64,000 bases of DNA, taken from positions 1 to 64,000 of the forward strand of contig NZ_VXCP01000023.1 in NCBI RefSeq assembly GCF_011355085.1, in the 5' to 3' direction. The notes under the pieces were generated by a model that saw nothing but the letters and a program-made list of their open reading frames with translations, was not told the DNA's origin and did no database searches. A program made the translations under genes and the position numbers. Below, in pieces: positions 43,556-52,217 of the stretch (positions within the stretch are counted from its first letter, which is position 1; each line of letters opens with the position of its first letter). Source of the stretch: Pseudomonas akapageensis. GTDB lineage: Bacteria; Pseudomonadota; Gammaproteobacteria; Pseudomonadales; Pseudomonadaceae.

Positions 43556-43933
43556 CTACCGGGATCTATCGTGCCCCTCCAACAACGCCTCCACCACCGC
43601 CCGGGCCATTTCCACCGAATGCGTCATGGCCCCGATCAGCCCCCGCTCCACGCCACTGCCTTGCTCGCTGATTTCATCGGCGATCTGTTCGGCACAAAGC
43701 AGCAGCAACGAAACATGCGCGAGAGCGTCCGCAGCATCGACCCCTTCGCGCACGGCGAACAGCGGGTATGGCCAGCCGTCCTGGCCGCCGAAGGTGGCGA
43801 TGCCGGTGGCATTCAGGGTGTCGAGGAGGTCTTTTTCGGGGATGCCGTCGTTGATGGCTTTGATGAGGGTTTTGTTGGTGAGTTTGAGGAGGGTGAGTAT
43901 GGATTGGGGTGGGTCGGGTACGAGTTTTTTCAT
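43556..43933 (-). CDS. Small conserved Pseudomonas protein, DUF6124-like, unknown function
   Basis: The 125-residue protein begins MKKLVPDPPQSILTLLK, resembling small Pseudomonas proteins that open with M(T/L)K-PDPP and have an Ala/Leu-rich helical second half (DAADALAHVSLLLLCAEQIADEI). It has no signal peptide or membrane helix. The middle (LDTLNATGIATFGGQDGWPYPLFAV) shows no known motif. The start ATG 43933 has AGGA nine bases upstream; the frame continues into a leader to 44071. It stands alone between two REP pairs. Family placement is tentative and function unknown. Confidence 0.72.
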   Translation of the reverse strand: MKKLVPDPPQSILTLLKLTNKTLIKAINDGIPEKDLLDTLNATGIATFGGQDGWPYPLFAVREGVDAADALAHVSLLLLCAEQIADEISEQGSGVERGLIGAMTHSVEMARAVVEALLEGHDRSR

Positions 43934-44249
43934 ATTGAGAGTCCTGTGGGGGATTAATAAGGACTGCCAACCTTGCTTCCACGCATGAGGGAGGCAGCTG
44001 CACGCAGGTGTGGAAGACCGGGCCACAGAACACCCCGGCGCACCCGAAGGTACCCCGCGTACAGCTGCCATAAAATGGAGAGCTGCTGTGTTCTATGGTC
44101 TGGGCGGACTTCCACATCCGTACCGCTGATTTCAGCGGTCGGGGCAGACTAGCCTCAAGGATTCACAGGCACAAGCAGCACAATGGCAAAAGGGATTTTC
44201 TCGGAAATTTCCTACAAATAACAGCAAAATTGTGCAAAGTTTGTATGCA

Positions 44250-44357
44250 GGTCCTTCGGGCCTTATCGCTGGCAAGCCAGCTCCCACAGTGAATGGTGTG
44301 ATGCCATAGATACCCTGTGGGAGCTGGCTTGCCAGCGATCGACCGCAAAGCGGTCGC
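44250..44357. repeat. REP inverted pair with tail hairpin
   Basis: REP cores CTGGCAAGCCAGCTCCCACAG and CTGTGGGAGCTGGCTTGCCAG are joined by about 33 bases. A CGACCGCAAAGCGGTCG tail hairpin is on the right and GGTCCTTCGGGCC on the left. The gap 43934-44363 otherwise holds the promoter side of the small DUF6124-like gene and AT-richer sequence near 44180-44240, with no gene seen. Confidence 0.9.
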
Positions 44358-44363
44358 CATCAA

Positions 44364-45218
44364 TCATGTAACCGGCGCCCAACTCCCGGTCATATGCACC
44401 AACTCCCCATGCCCCTCCAACCGCAACTGCCCACTGGGCTTGGCCGAGCTCGCCAACAGCACCACCTCGCTGGGCAGCCGCACCGGCTTGTGAAACTGCA
44501 CCGCAATCTCATACCCCGCCATCGGCCAATGCTCACGCAACGCCGCCATGGTCATGGCTTTCAACCACATGCCATGGGCAATCGCCTGGGGGAAACCGAA
44601 CAAGCGCGCCGTGGTGGCGCTCAGGTGGATCGGGTTGTAGTCGCCGCTGACCCTGGCGTACCGCCGGCCCGCTTCATTGCCGGCGTACCAGCGCCGCGCT
44701 TCGACCAGCGGCAGTTCAGCCGGCAGCACCTGCGCAGGTACCTCGCCAGGCACTTGGGCGCCGCGACAGAGCAGGGTGCTGGTCTCTTCCCACAGCGGGC
44801 CGAGCCCATCATCGACCTGGGTGATCATGTCGAAGGTCGCCCCCTTGTCATGGGGCAGCAGGTTCTCCACGTGCACACTGATGCGTACGCTGCTCAGACC
44901 GCCCAGCGGGCGCAACACGCGTATGCGGTTGTGCAGGTGCACCAGGCCGAGCAGGGGAAACGGAAAGCCGTCTTCGGTTAGCAACTTCATCTGCAGGGCG
45001 AAGGCCATCACATGAGGGTAGGTCGGCGGCAACAGGCTGCTTTCGCCGAACAGGCAGATTTTGCGGTAGTTGACCAGCCGCTCGGTGTCGACATTTACCC
45101 GGCACCGCAAACCCGTTTCGGGGAGTACCTTGCCGGTGATCTTGCGGTGCAGGGCGGCTTTGCCATACAGCCCGGAGAGGGGCGGCTCGCTGGAGAGTTC
45201 GTGCCATTGAATGGGCAT
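44364..45218 (-). CDS. MaoC-like (R)-hydroxyacyl dehydratase, HtdX-like
   Basis: The 284-residue protein has two hotdog regions. The C-terminal half carries the hydratase-2 motif RRYARVSGDYNPIHLSATTARLFGFPQAIAHGMWL (about 197-231), with the Asp and His expected to act in catalysis. The N-terminal half is a degenerate hotdog (FGESSLLPPTYPHVMAFALQMKLL). It should hydrate enoyl-CoA or dehydrate 3-hydroxyacyl-CoA. It starts two bases after the fabG-like stop (ATG 45218), so they form an operon. The fabG-like/MaoC pair divergent from a thiolase mirrors mycobacterial htdX-fabG4/fadA2. Which acyl chain is used is unknown. Confidence 0.88.
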   Translation of the reverse strand: MPIQWHELSSEPPLSGLYGKAALHRKITGKVLPETGLRCRVNVDTERLVNYRKICLFGESSLLPPTYPHVMAFALQMKLLTEDGFPFPLLGLVHLHNRIRVLRPLGGLSSVRISVHVENLLPHDKGATFDMITQVDDGLGPLWEETSTLLCRGAQVPGEVPAQVLPAELPLVEARRWYAGNEAGRRYARVSGDYNPIHLSATTARLFGFPQAIAHGMWLKAMTMAALREHWPMAGYEIAVQFHKPVRLPSEVVLLASSAKPSGQLRLEGHGELVHMTGSWAPVT

Positions 45219-45220
45219 GT

Positions 45221-46573
45221 TCAGGCCCCCATCACGGCTTGGCCGCACACCCGCAGCACTTGCCCATTGACCGCGCCGGAGCCTGGCTGGCTGAGCCAGG
45301 CGACGGCTTCAGCCACGTCCTGGGGCAGGCCGCCCTGGCCCAGGGAGCTCATGCGTCGGCCGGCTTCGCGCATGGCGAAGGGGATGGCGGCGGTCATGCG
45401 GGTTTCGATGAAGCCCGGCGCCACGGCGGCGATGCTGGCTCCGCGTTCGGCCATTTTCGGCGCCCAGGCCTGGGCCAGCCCGATCAGGCCGGCCTTGCTC
45501 GCAGCGTAGTTCGACTGTCCACGGTTGCCGGCGATACCGCTGATCGAGGCCAGCAGAATGACGCGTCCGTTGTCTTGCAGGGTGTGGCTGTCGAACAGTG
45601 CCTGGGTCAGCAGCTGCGGCGCCTTGAGGTTGACGGCGAGCACCGAGTCCCAGAATTCCGGTGTCATGTTGGCCAAGGTCTTGTCGCGGGTGATGCCGGC
45701 GTTGTGGACGACGATGTCGATGCCGTCGGGCAGTGCTGCGATCAATTGCGCGGCGGCATCTTCGGCACAGATGTCCAGGGTCAAGGCGCGCCCGCCGAGG
45801 CGTGCGGCGAGTGCTTCGAGATCGGACTTGGCCGGTGGCACATCCAGCAACACCACTTCGGCACCGTCACGGGCCAGGGTTTCGGCGATGGCCGCACCGA
45901 TGCCGCGCGCCGCGCCGGTGACCAGCGCCTTACGCCCTGCCAGTGGCCGGGTCCAGTCCTGAACCCGGCTGGCGCAGGCATTGAGGTGCAGCACCTGACC
46001 CGATACGAAGGCGCTTTTAGGGGACAGGAAAAACCGCAACGCACCTTCGAGTTGGTCTTCGGCGTCCTCGGCGACATACAACAATTGCAAGGTCCCGCCC
46101 TCGCGCAACTCCTTGGCCAGCGAGCGGCTGAACCCCTCGAGCGCACGTTGGGCGACGCCGGCGAGTGGGTCTTCGAAGCATTGCGGTGCGCGCCCGAGAA
46201 TCACCACATGGGCACTGGGCGCCAGGCTTCTGAGCAGGGGCTGGAAGAATTCGCGCAGCCGTTTGAGTTCGTCGATATCGGTGATCTCGCTGGCATCGAA
46301 CAGCACGGCCTTGAGCTTGGTCCCCAGACCCGGGACCCAGGCCGTTGCACTCAGGTCTTCGCTGGCAAAGCTGTACACCTGATCGGTCAACCGGTTGGCG
46401 AACTCGGCGACCTTCGCTGCGAGCGGTCCCCCGCCGAGCAGCAGAGGCCCTTCGATTGGTCGCAGGCGGCCAGCCTGCCAACGTTCCAGGCGTGCCGGGG
46501 TCGGCAGGCCGACGGCGCCGACCAGGCGGCGGCCGATGTCAGAGTTGGCGAAGTTGATATAGCGATCAGACAT
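45221..46573 (-). CDS. High-molecular-weight 3-oxoacyl reductase (FabG4-like)
   Basis: The 450-residue protein is about 200 residues longer than ordinary FabG. The N-terminal half (1-205) is a degenerate Rossmann-like domain without a catalytic motif. The C-terminal half is a full SDR: KALVTGAARGIGAAIAETL (about 215), VHNAGITRD and the active site SNYAASKAG (Tyr-x3-Lys), then PGFIETRM. This matches the FabG4 group, which prefers NADH and CoA esters. It is first in the operon with the MaoC gene and is divergent from the thiolase across 125 bases that must hold both promoters. The three enzymes could run a reversed or partial beta-oxidation cycle. Confidence 0.9.
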   Translation of the reverse strand: MSDRYINFANSDIGRRLVGAVGLPTPARLERWQAGRLRPIEGPLLLGGGPLAAKVAEFANRLTDQVYSFASEDLSATAWVPGLGTKLKAVLFDASEITDIDELKRLREFFQPLLRSLAPSAHVVILGRAPQCFEDPLAGVAQRALEGFSRSLAKELREGGTLQLLYVAEDAEDQLEGALRFFLSPKSAFVSGQVLHLNACASRVQDWTRPLAGRKALVTGAARGIGAAIAETLARDGAEVVLLDVPPAKSDLEALAARLGGRALTLDICAEDAAAQLIAALPDGIDIVVHNAGITRDKTLANMTPEFWDSVLAVNLKAPQLLTQALFDSHTLQDNGRVILLASISGIAGNRGQSNYAASKAGLIGLAQAWAPKMAERGASIAAVAPGFIETRMTAAIPFAMREAGRRMSSLGQGGLPQDVAEAVAWLSQPGSGAVNGQVLRVCGQAVMGA

Positions 46574-46698
46574 GGAGCGCTCTCCGGTAGATAAGCTTCA
46601 AAGTGTGGACCAAGGTTGCCCATCAGTCGTTCGGGTGAAGAAAAATTACCTACGCTTTAGCTCGTACCCACTGACATTCATGAGCAAGGGAGCTTTCA

Positions 46699-47976
46699 AT
46701 GAATTCATTGCGCCGGGTCGCAATCATCGGCGGCAACCGCATTCCCTTCGCAAGGGCCAACGGCCCCTACGCCCATGCGAGCAATCAGGACATGCTGACG
46801 GCAGCGCTGGAAGGCCTGATCGAGCGTTTCAACCTGCATGGAGTGCGCATGGGCGAAGTGGTCGCCGGGGCCGTGCTCAAGCACGCGCGGGATTTCAACC
46901 TGACCCGCGAATGCGTACTGGGCTCGCGCCTGGCCCCGCAAACGCCGGCCTACGATGTGCAGCAGGCTTGCGGCACAGGGCTGGAAGCGGCGTTGCTGGT
47001 GGCCAACAAGATTGCCCTGGGCCAGATCGATTGTGGGATTGCCGGTGGGGTGGATACGGCGTCCGATGCACCGATTGCCGTCGGTGAAGGGCTGCGTCAG
47101 GTGCTGTTGCAGATCAACCGCAGCAAAACCCTTGGCCAGAAGCTCGCGGCCCTGGCGGCCTTGCGCCCCCATGATTTGAAACCTGAACTGCCTCGCAACG
47201 TGGAGCTGCGCACGGGGTTGTCCATGGGCCAGCATTGCGAACTGATGGCCCATACCTGGCAGATCGGACGCAAGGAGCAGGACCAACTGGCGCTGGAAAG
47301 CCACCAGAAGCTGGCGGCAGCCTACGCCGAGGGCTGGCTTGACGATCTGCTGACGCCTTTTCATCACCTGAACCGTGACCAGAACCTGCGCCCCGACCTG
47401 ACCCTGGAAAAGCTCGCCAGCCTCAAGCAGGTGTTCGAGCTCGATGACCATGGTTCGTTGACGGCGGGCAATTCAACGCCGCTCACCGATGGTGCGTCAG
47501 TCGTCCTGCTGGGCAGCGAAGCCTGGGCCAACGAGCGCGGGTTGCCGATTCAGGCTTACCTGCGTGACGGCGAAACGGCTGCCGTGGACTTCGTCAGGGG
47601 CGACGAGGGGCTGCTGATGGCGCCGGTCTATGCGGTACCGCGCATGCTGGCGCGCAATCAGCTGACGCTGCAGGATTTCGATTTCTACGAGATCCATGAA
47701 GCCTTCGCGGCGCAGGTGCTCTGTACCCTCAAGGCCTGGGAAGATGCCGATTACTGCAAGACCCGATTGGGCCTCGACAAGCCGCTGGGCTCGATCGATC
47801 GCAGCAAACTCAACGTCAAGGGCGGATCCCTGGCGGCCGGGCATCCTTTCGCGGCCACCGGCGGGCGCATACTCGCCAACCTCGCCAAGCTGCTGGACAG
47901 GGCCGGGCAGGGCCGTGGCCTGATCTCGATCTGTGCAGCCGGCGGTCAGGGCGTGACGGCGATCATCGAGCGCTGA
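46699..47976 (+). CDS. Acetyl-CoA acyltransferase (thiolase, FadA2/FadI-like)
   Basis: The 425-residue thiolase has nucleophile Cys91 in DVQQACGTGLEAA, the general-base region HEAFAAQVLC (about 333), GHPFAATGGR (about 376) and the terminal SICAAGGQGV with the second catalytic Cys. It should cleave or join 3-oxoacyl-CoA with acetyl-CoA in the cytosol. ATG 46699 has AAGGGAG six to seven bases before, an excellent site. It is divergent from the fabG-like operon. Its 3' end overlaps the convergent transporter gene by 14 bases. Length and motifs are nearer to FadI/FadA2 than to short PhaA-type thiolases. Confidence 0.94.
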   Translation: MNSLRRVAIIGGNRIPFARANGPYAHASNQDMLTAALEGLIERFNLHGVRMGEVVAGAVLKHARDFNLTRECVLGSRLAPQTPAYDVQQACGTGLEAALLVANKIALGQIDCGIAGGVDTASDAPIAVGEGLRQVLLQINRSKTLGQKLAALAALRPHDLKPELPRNVELRTGLSMGQHCELMAHTWQIGRKEQDQLALESHQKLAAAYAEGWLDDLLTPFHHLNRDQNLRPDLTLEKLASLKQVFELDDHGSLTAGNSTPLTDGASVVLLGSEAWANERGLPIQAYLRDGETAAVDFVRGDEGLLMAPVYAVPRMLARNQLTLQDFDFYEIHEAFAAQVLCTLKAWEDADYCKTRLGLDKPLGSIDRSKLNVKGGSLAAGHPFAATGGRILANLAKLLDRAGQGRGLISICAAGGQGVTAIIER

Positions 47977-48991
47977 CGGCCGCCTTGCCCAATGCCTGGG
48001 GCTCGCGCCGGGTGCGGTTGGCGTAGTTCTCGGCCATGATCGAGCAGACGATCAACTGCAGCGGGTGATAGATCATGATCGGCAGCAGGATCAATCCCAA
48101 CCCCGGGTGAGCGCCGAAGATCAGGGCTGCCATTGGCGCACCGGCGGCCAGTGACTTCTTGCTGGCGCAGAACACCGCTGCGATCTCGTCGGCCGGGCTG
48201 AACTTCAGCGCGCGAGCACTGCGGGTCGTCAGCCAGAGCACCAGTGCCAGCAGCAGGGCGCTGCCGATGAAGGCGCTGAGGATCACACTCGTGCCTTGCT
48301 GCTGCCACATGCCCGAGACCATCGAGTTGCAAAAGGCGGCGTATACCAGCAACAGAATGACCAGTTTGTCGACGATGCTGGTGTAGCGCTTGTAGCGGGC
48401 GAAGAACTTGCCCAGCAGCGGTCGCATCAGTTGGCCGAGCAGCAGCGGCAACAGGAGCATGGCGCACAGGTCGAGCAAGGTCGAACCCAGGTCGATGCCG
48501 CCAGCGCCGGTGCCGACCACCAGACTGACCAGCCAGGGTGTGATGAAAATGCCGAGCACGCTGGACAGACTGGCATTGAGAATCGCCGCCGGGACGTTGC
48601 CGCCGGCACTGCCGGTCAGGGCCACTGACGAGGAGATGGTCGACGGCAGTGCGCACAGGTAGAGGAAGCCAAGCATCAGCAAGGCTGGCAGGTGTGAGCC
48701 GAGCAGCTTGTCGCCCAGCAGCCACAGCAGCGGAAAGGCGATGAAGGTGAAACTTTGCACCATCGCATGCAAACGCCAGTTTTTCAGGCCATGGCGGATC
48801 TGTTCACTGGACAGGTTGATGCCATGCAGGAAGAACACCAGGAACACACCGATGTTGATCACGTACTCGGCATGCATGGCGCCGCCGCTGCTGCCGAAAT
48901 GCGGGAACAGCCAGGCCAGGAAGGTGGCCAGGAACATGCCGCAGAGGAACCAGTCGGTTACCACGCGTTTAAGGTGTTTGAGCGCTTGCAT
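47963..48991 (-). CDS. Bile acid:sodium symporter family protein (YfeH type)
   Basis: The 342-residue protein has nine to ten hydrophobic segments. It begins VVTDWFLCGMFLATFLAWLFPHFG, with FFLHGINLSSEQIRHGLKNW (about 58-77) and the family signature ALPSTISSSVALTGSAGGNVPAAILNA near residue 115. It resembles E. coli YfeH in the SBF-like group; substrates of these bacterial carriers are mostly unknown. ATG 48991 is preferred over a longer frame to 49030 that overlaps the AraC promoter region. The AraC regulator is divergent 86 bases away and may control it. The 3' end overlaps the thiolase gene by 14 bases. Confidence 0.9.
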   Translation of the reverse strand: MQALKHLKRVVTDWFLCGMFLATFLAWLFPHFGSSGGAMHAEYVINIGVFLVFFLHGINLSSEQIRHGLKNWRLHAMVQSFTFIAFPLLWLLGDKLLGSHLPALLMLGFLYLCALPSTISSSVALTGSAGGNVPAAILNASLSSVLGIFITPWLVSLVVGTGAGGIDLGSTLLDLCAMLLLPLLLGQLMRPLLGKFFARYKRYTSIVDKLVILLLVYAAFCNSMVSGMWQQQGTSVILSAFIGSALLLALVLWLTTRSARALKFSPADEIAAVFCASKKSLAAGAPMAALIFGAHPGLGLILLPIMIYHPLQLIVCSIMAENYANRTRREPQALGKAAVSAR

Positions 48992-49077
48992 AGGCGGGCC
49001 TGCGGTGCGTTTTGTAATGATGTGCGACACAGGTTAACGTGAGCGCTAGAACCCGGCTTGCGACAGAAGGCCAATCA

Positions 49078-49869
49078 ATGCCGAGTAACGGACAAATACC
49101 CCAGCCACGCCAGATTCCGGCGCTGACCCACTTGCCCCGGCCTCTGTACGCCCGGGCAGAAAGCCTCGACGCCGGTTCCTGGACGCGGCGTCACCGCCAC
49201 GAGTGGGTGCAGTTTTCCTATGCGATCAGTGGTGTGCTGGGCGTGCACACGGCCGAGGGCAGTTTCTTTGCGCCGCCCCAGTGGGGGATCTGGATACCGG
49301 CGGGTGTCGAACATGAAGTGGTGACCTCGATGCGCGCGGAAATGCGCAGCCTGTATGTACGCCAGGAAGACTCGACCTGGGCGGCGCCACGCTGCCGTGT
49401 ACTGGAGGTGACGCCGCTGGCCCGCGAGCTGATCAAGCGCTTTTGCCAATTGCCGGTGGAGTACCCGACCGCGCCTAGCCCCGAGGCGCGGTTGGTGGAC
49501 GTGCTGCTGGATCAACTGGCCAGCCTGCCTGAAGTGGGTTTTTCCCTGCCATTGCCGCAGGAAAAGCGCTTGCTTGCGCTGTGCAATGAATTGATCGAAA
49601 GCCCTGACCAGGATGCGACGTTAAGTGAGTGGGCCGGGTATATGGGGACATCGGAGAAGACGCTGACGCGGCTGTTCCAGCGTGAAACGGGCTTGAGTTT
49701 TCGCAGCTGGCGCCAGCGCATGCGCTTGCTGTCGTCGTTGAGCATGCTGGAGGAGGGCAACAGCGTGACCGAGGTGGCGTTGTCGTGTGGCTATGACTCG
49801 ACTTCGGCCTTCATCGCCGCGTTCAAGCGGCTTTTGGGGTTTACGCCGGGGGAGTTGTTTCGGCAGTAA
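49078..49869 (+). CDS. AraC-family transcriptional regulator
   Basis: The 263-residue regulator has an N-terminal cupin sensor domain (RRHRHEWVQFSYAISGVLGVHTAEGSFFAPPQWGIWIPAGVEHEV, about 40-90) and a C-terminal double HTH: TLSEWAGYMGTSEKTLTRLFQRETGLSFRSWRQRMRLL and EVALSCGYDSTSAFIAAFKRLLGFTPGE. This resembles small YidF/NimR-type regulators that often control a neighbouring transporter. ATG 49078 has AAGG nine bases upstream; a GTG at 49039 is possible but would lack this. The divergent SBF carrier gene is the likely target. Confidence 0.9.
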   Translation: MPSNGQIPQPRQIPALTHLPRPLYARAESLDAGSWTRRHRHEWVQFSYAISGVLGVHTAEGSFFAPPQWGIWIPAGVEHEVVTSMRAEMRSLYVRQEDSTWAAPRCRVLEVTPLARELIKRFCQLPVEYPTAPSPEARLVDVLLDQLASLPEVGFSLPLPQEKRLLALCNELIESPDQDATLSEWAGYMGTSEKTLTRLFQRETGLSFRSWRQRMRLLSSLSMLEEGNSVTEVALSCGYDSTSAFIAAFKRLLGFTPGELFRQ

Positions 49870-49890
49870 GCCAGCGCCCTGACCTCCGAC

Positions 49891-49982
49891 CTCGTTGCCT
49901 GCTGCGACGCTCTGCGTCGCGTTCCGGCGGGTCGACGCTGGAGCGTCTGGCACTGCATTCCCACGCGGAGCGTGGGAACGAG
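49891..49982. repeat. Palindromic intergenic element, family A, copy 3 (left arm eroded)
   Basis: The right end (CATTCCCACGCGGAGCGTGGGAACGAG) and centre match the other copies, but the left terminal arm is shortened to CTCGTT followed directly by the inner GACGCTCTGCGTC dyad. It lies between the convergent AraC and chemoreceptor genes. Confidence 0.8.
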
Positions 49983-49995
49983 AAGTCGGCATCAC

Positions 49996-51939
49996 TCAGG
50001 TACGGAAACGTCGTACCAGAGCATCCAGCTCATTGGACAACCCAGCCAGGCTCTGCGAATCGAGCTTCGCCGAGTCGGCCAGTTCTGCCACCAACTGCGC
50101 ATCACCGTGGATCTGGCTGATGTGCCGGTTGATGTCTTCTGCCACCTGATGTTGCTGTTCGGCCGCTGTAGCGATCTGGGTGTTCATGTCACGGATGACG
50201 TCCACCGACTCGCGAATCTGCCCGAAGCTGGTGCGTGCCAGGCCGATGCGGCTCACCGATTCCTGCGACACTTCAAGACTGGCATGCATCTGCTGGGCGA
50301 CCTGGCTGGTGCGTTGCGCCAGGTTGCCGAGCAGGCCATCGATCTCGGCCGTGGAGTCGGCGGTGCGTTTGGCCAGGGCCCGGACTTCGTCGGCCACTAC
50401 GGCGAAACCACGACCTTGTTCGCCGGCACGGGCCGCTTCGATGGCGGCGTTGAGCGCCAGCAAATTGGTCTGTTCGGCGATCGAGCGGATAGTGCCCAGG
50501 ATCGACTGGATGTCGTTGCTGTCGCGTTCCAACTGTTGCATGGACTGGGCGGACTGCTCGATTTCCACGCTCAGCTGGTCAACGCTCTTCACGGCGGCGT
50601 CGATCTGCTGCTGGCCCTGACGCGCCTGCTGCTGGCCGCTGTCGGCCGACTCGGCGGCCTGGCTGCAGGAGCGGGCGACTTCATTGGCGGTGGCGACCAT
50701 TTCGTGGAAGGCGGTGGAGACCATGTCGACCGCTTCACGCTGACGCCCGGCCGCTTCGGCCATGTCGGCCGAGACCTGGGTCGAGCTTTTCGAGGTGGCC
50801 AGAATCTTGTTCGCCGATTGGCCAATGTGCTGGATCAGGCTGCGAATCGCGGCCAGGAACTGGTTGAACCAGTTGGCCAGTTGCGCGGTTTCGTCGCGGC
50901 CACGCACTTGTAGGTTCTGGGTCAGGTCGCCTTCGCCCTGGGCAATGCCTTCCAGACCGCTGGCGACGCTGCGAATCGGCCGCACGATCAGGCTGGCGAA
51001 GCTGGCGCCGACCACGGCGAAGATGGCTGCCAGTACCGCAGCAATACCTGTGATCAACCAACCCAGTTGGGTCGCCGAACTCATCACTTCGTCCTGCTTG
51101 ATCAGCCCGACGAAGCTCCAGCCCAGTTTATCGGACGGCCAGACGTTGGCCATGTAGCGCTCGCCATTGAGCTCGACTTCAACCAGGCCCTTGGCCTTGG
51201 CCAGTTGTGCATAACCGTCGCCAAGCTCGGACAGGTTCTTGAAGTTGTGCTCAGGCTGTTTGGGGTCGACCAGGACTTTCCCGGTGTTTTCCATCAGCAT
51301 CAGGTAGCCGCTGTCGCCGAGCTTGATCTGTTTGACGATCTCGGTGAGCTGCTTGAGCGACACGTCGATACTGACCACGCCACCATTGCTGCCCAGTTGG
51401 GTGGCGATGCTGTGTACGGTACTGACATACACCGCGTCTTCGGCGGCCCAGTAGTAGGCGTCGGTGTGCAGGGTCTTGCCCGGGTTGGCCATGGCGGTCT
51501 TGTACCAGGGGCGCTGACGCGGGTCGTAATTGGCCAGCTTCGGATCATCGGGCCAGGAAACATAGCCACCGGCACTGGTGCCGAAGATCACGTAGGAGTA
51601 GGCCGGATGGCTGGCGGCAAGGCTGGCGAAGAAGTCAAAGACCTGCTTGTCCATTTCGCCCTGGGGGATTTGCGCAGCATTGGCGCTGGAGTAGTTCTTG
51701 AGGCTCCCGTCGGTATTTTTCAGCAAGGGTTGGGAAGCCAGGTAGTCGACGTTCTGGCTGATGCCCTCGAAGAACAATTGCATGGCATTGGCAACCTGGC
51801 GGATTTCGCGGCTGCTGCTGTCGATGAAGCCGCTGCGGGCGTCGCTGCGCAGGTTCATTACGACCAGGGTGGCGACCAGGATGATCGGCAGGCAGGCGAT
51901 TACTGCGAACGCCCACGTTAATTTTTGTTTGATGTTCAT
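49996..51939 (-). CDS. Methyl-accepting chemotaxis protein with dCache sensor
   Basis: The 647-residue receptor has an N-terminal helix (8-29), a large periplasmic dCache-type domain (about 35-275: YVIFGTSAGGYVSWPDDPKLANYDPRQRPWYKTA is the key ligand-pocket signature), a second helix (LITGIAAVLAAIFAVVGASFA, about 290), HAMP (about 310-365) and the signalling coil with IRSIAEQTNLLALNAAIEAARAGEQGRGFAVVADEVR. This is the layout of PctA-like amino-acid receptors, but the ligand cannot be read. It ends with a short RRFRT tail, with no CheR pentapeptide. It converges on the AraC gene across a family A repeat. Confidence 0.93.
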   Translation of the reverse strand: MNIKQKLTWAFAVIACLPIILVATLVVMNLRSDARSGFIDSSSREIRQVANAMQLFFEGISQNVDYLASQPLLKNTDGSLKNYSSANAAQIPQGEMDKQVFDFFASLAASHPAYSYVIFGTSAGGYVSWPDDPKLANYDPRQRPWYKTAMANPGKTLHTDAYYWAAEDAVYVSTVHSIATQLGSNGGVVSIDVSLKQLTEIVKQIKLGDSGYLMLMENTGKVLVDPKQPEHNFKNLSELGDGYAQLAKAKGLVEVELNGERYMANVWPSDKLGWSFVGLIKQDEVMSSATQLGWLITGIAAVLAAIFAVVGASFASLIVRPIRSVASGLEGIAQGEGDLTQNLQVRGRDETAQLANWFNQFLAAIRSLIQHIGQSANKILATSKSSTQVSADMAEAAGRQREAVDMVSTAFHEMVATANEVARSCSQAAESADSGQQQARQGQQQIDAAVKSVDQLSVEIEQSAQSMQQLERDSNDIQSILGTIRSIAEQTNLLALNAAIEAARAGEQGRGFAVVADEVRALAKRTADSTAEIDGLLGNLAQRTSQVAQQMHASLEVSQESVSRIGLARTSFGQIRESVDVIRDMNTQIATAAEQQHQVAEDINRHISQIHGDAQLVAELADSAKLDSQSLAGLSNELDALVRRFRT

Positions 51940-52217
51940 CCCAGCTCCAGAATCATTCTTGTAGTTATCTGGTCGGCTGCGGCCCGGGAAAATTGAATCA
52001 TTTCGATAAAAGGATGGTCAGCTCCACCATTAACCGCTAAAAGTTTGCACAGCGTGGGGGGATGGCAAAATGTGGTTTAGGTTTTGCGCAACCTGGCTGG
52101 CCCTTTGCACCCTGTTGATCGTGCAAAGGTCGGCATGTGCGCCTTGCTGTGAGAGGATGGCCGGCAAATTTTGTGAATATCGCGTGTTTGGTAAAAAAGG
52201 ACCCAGAATAAAAGCCG

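Noticed and set aside
51940..52217. Possible small RNA in the gap before the RIO kinase
   Set aside because: No terminator hairpin with a T-run and no recognisable promoter pair was found; nothing can be supported.
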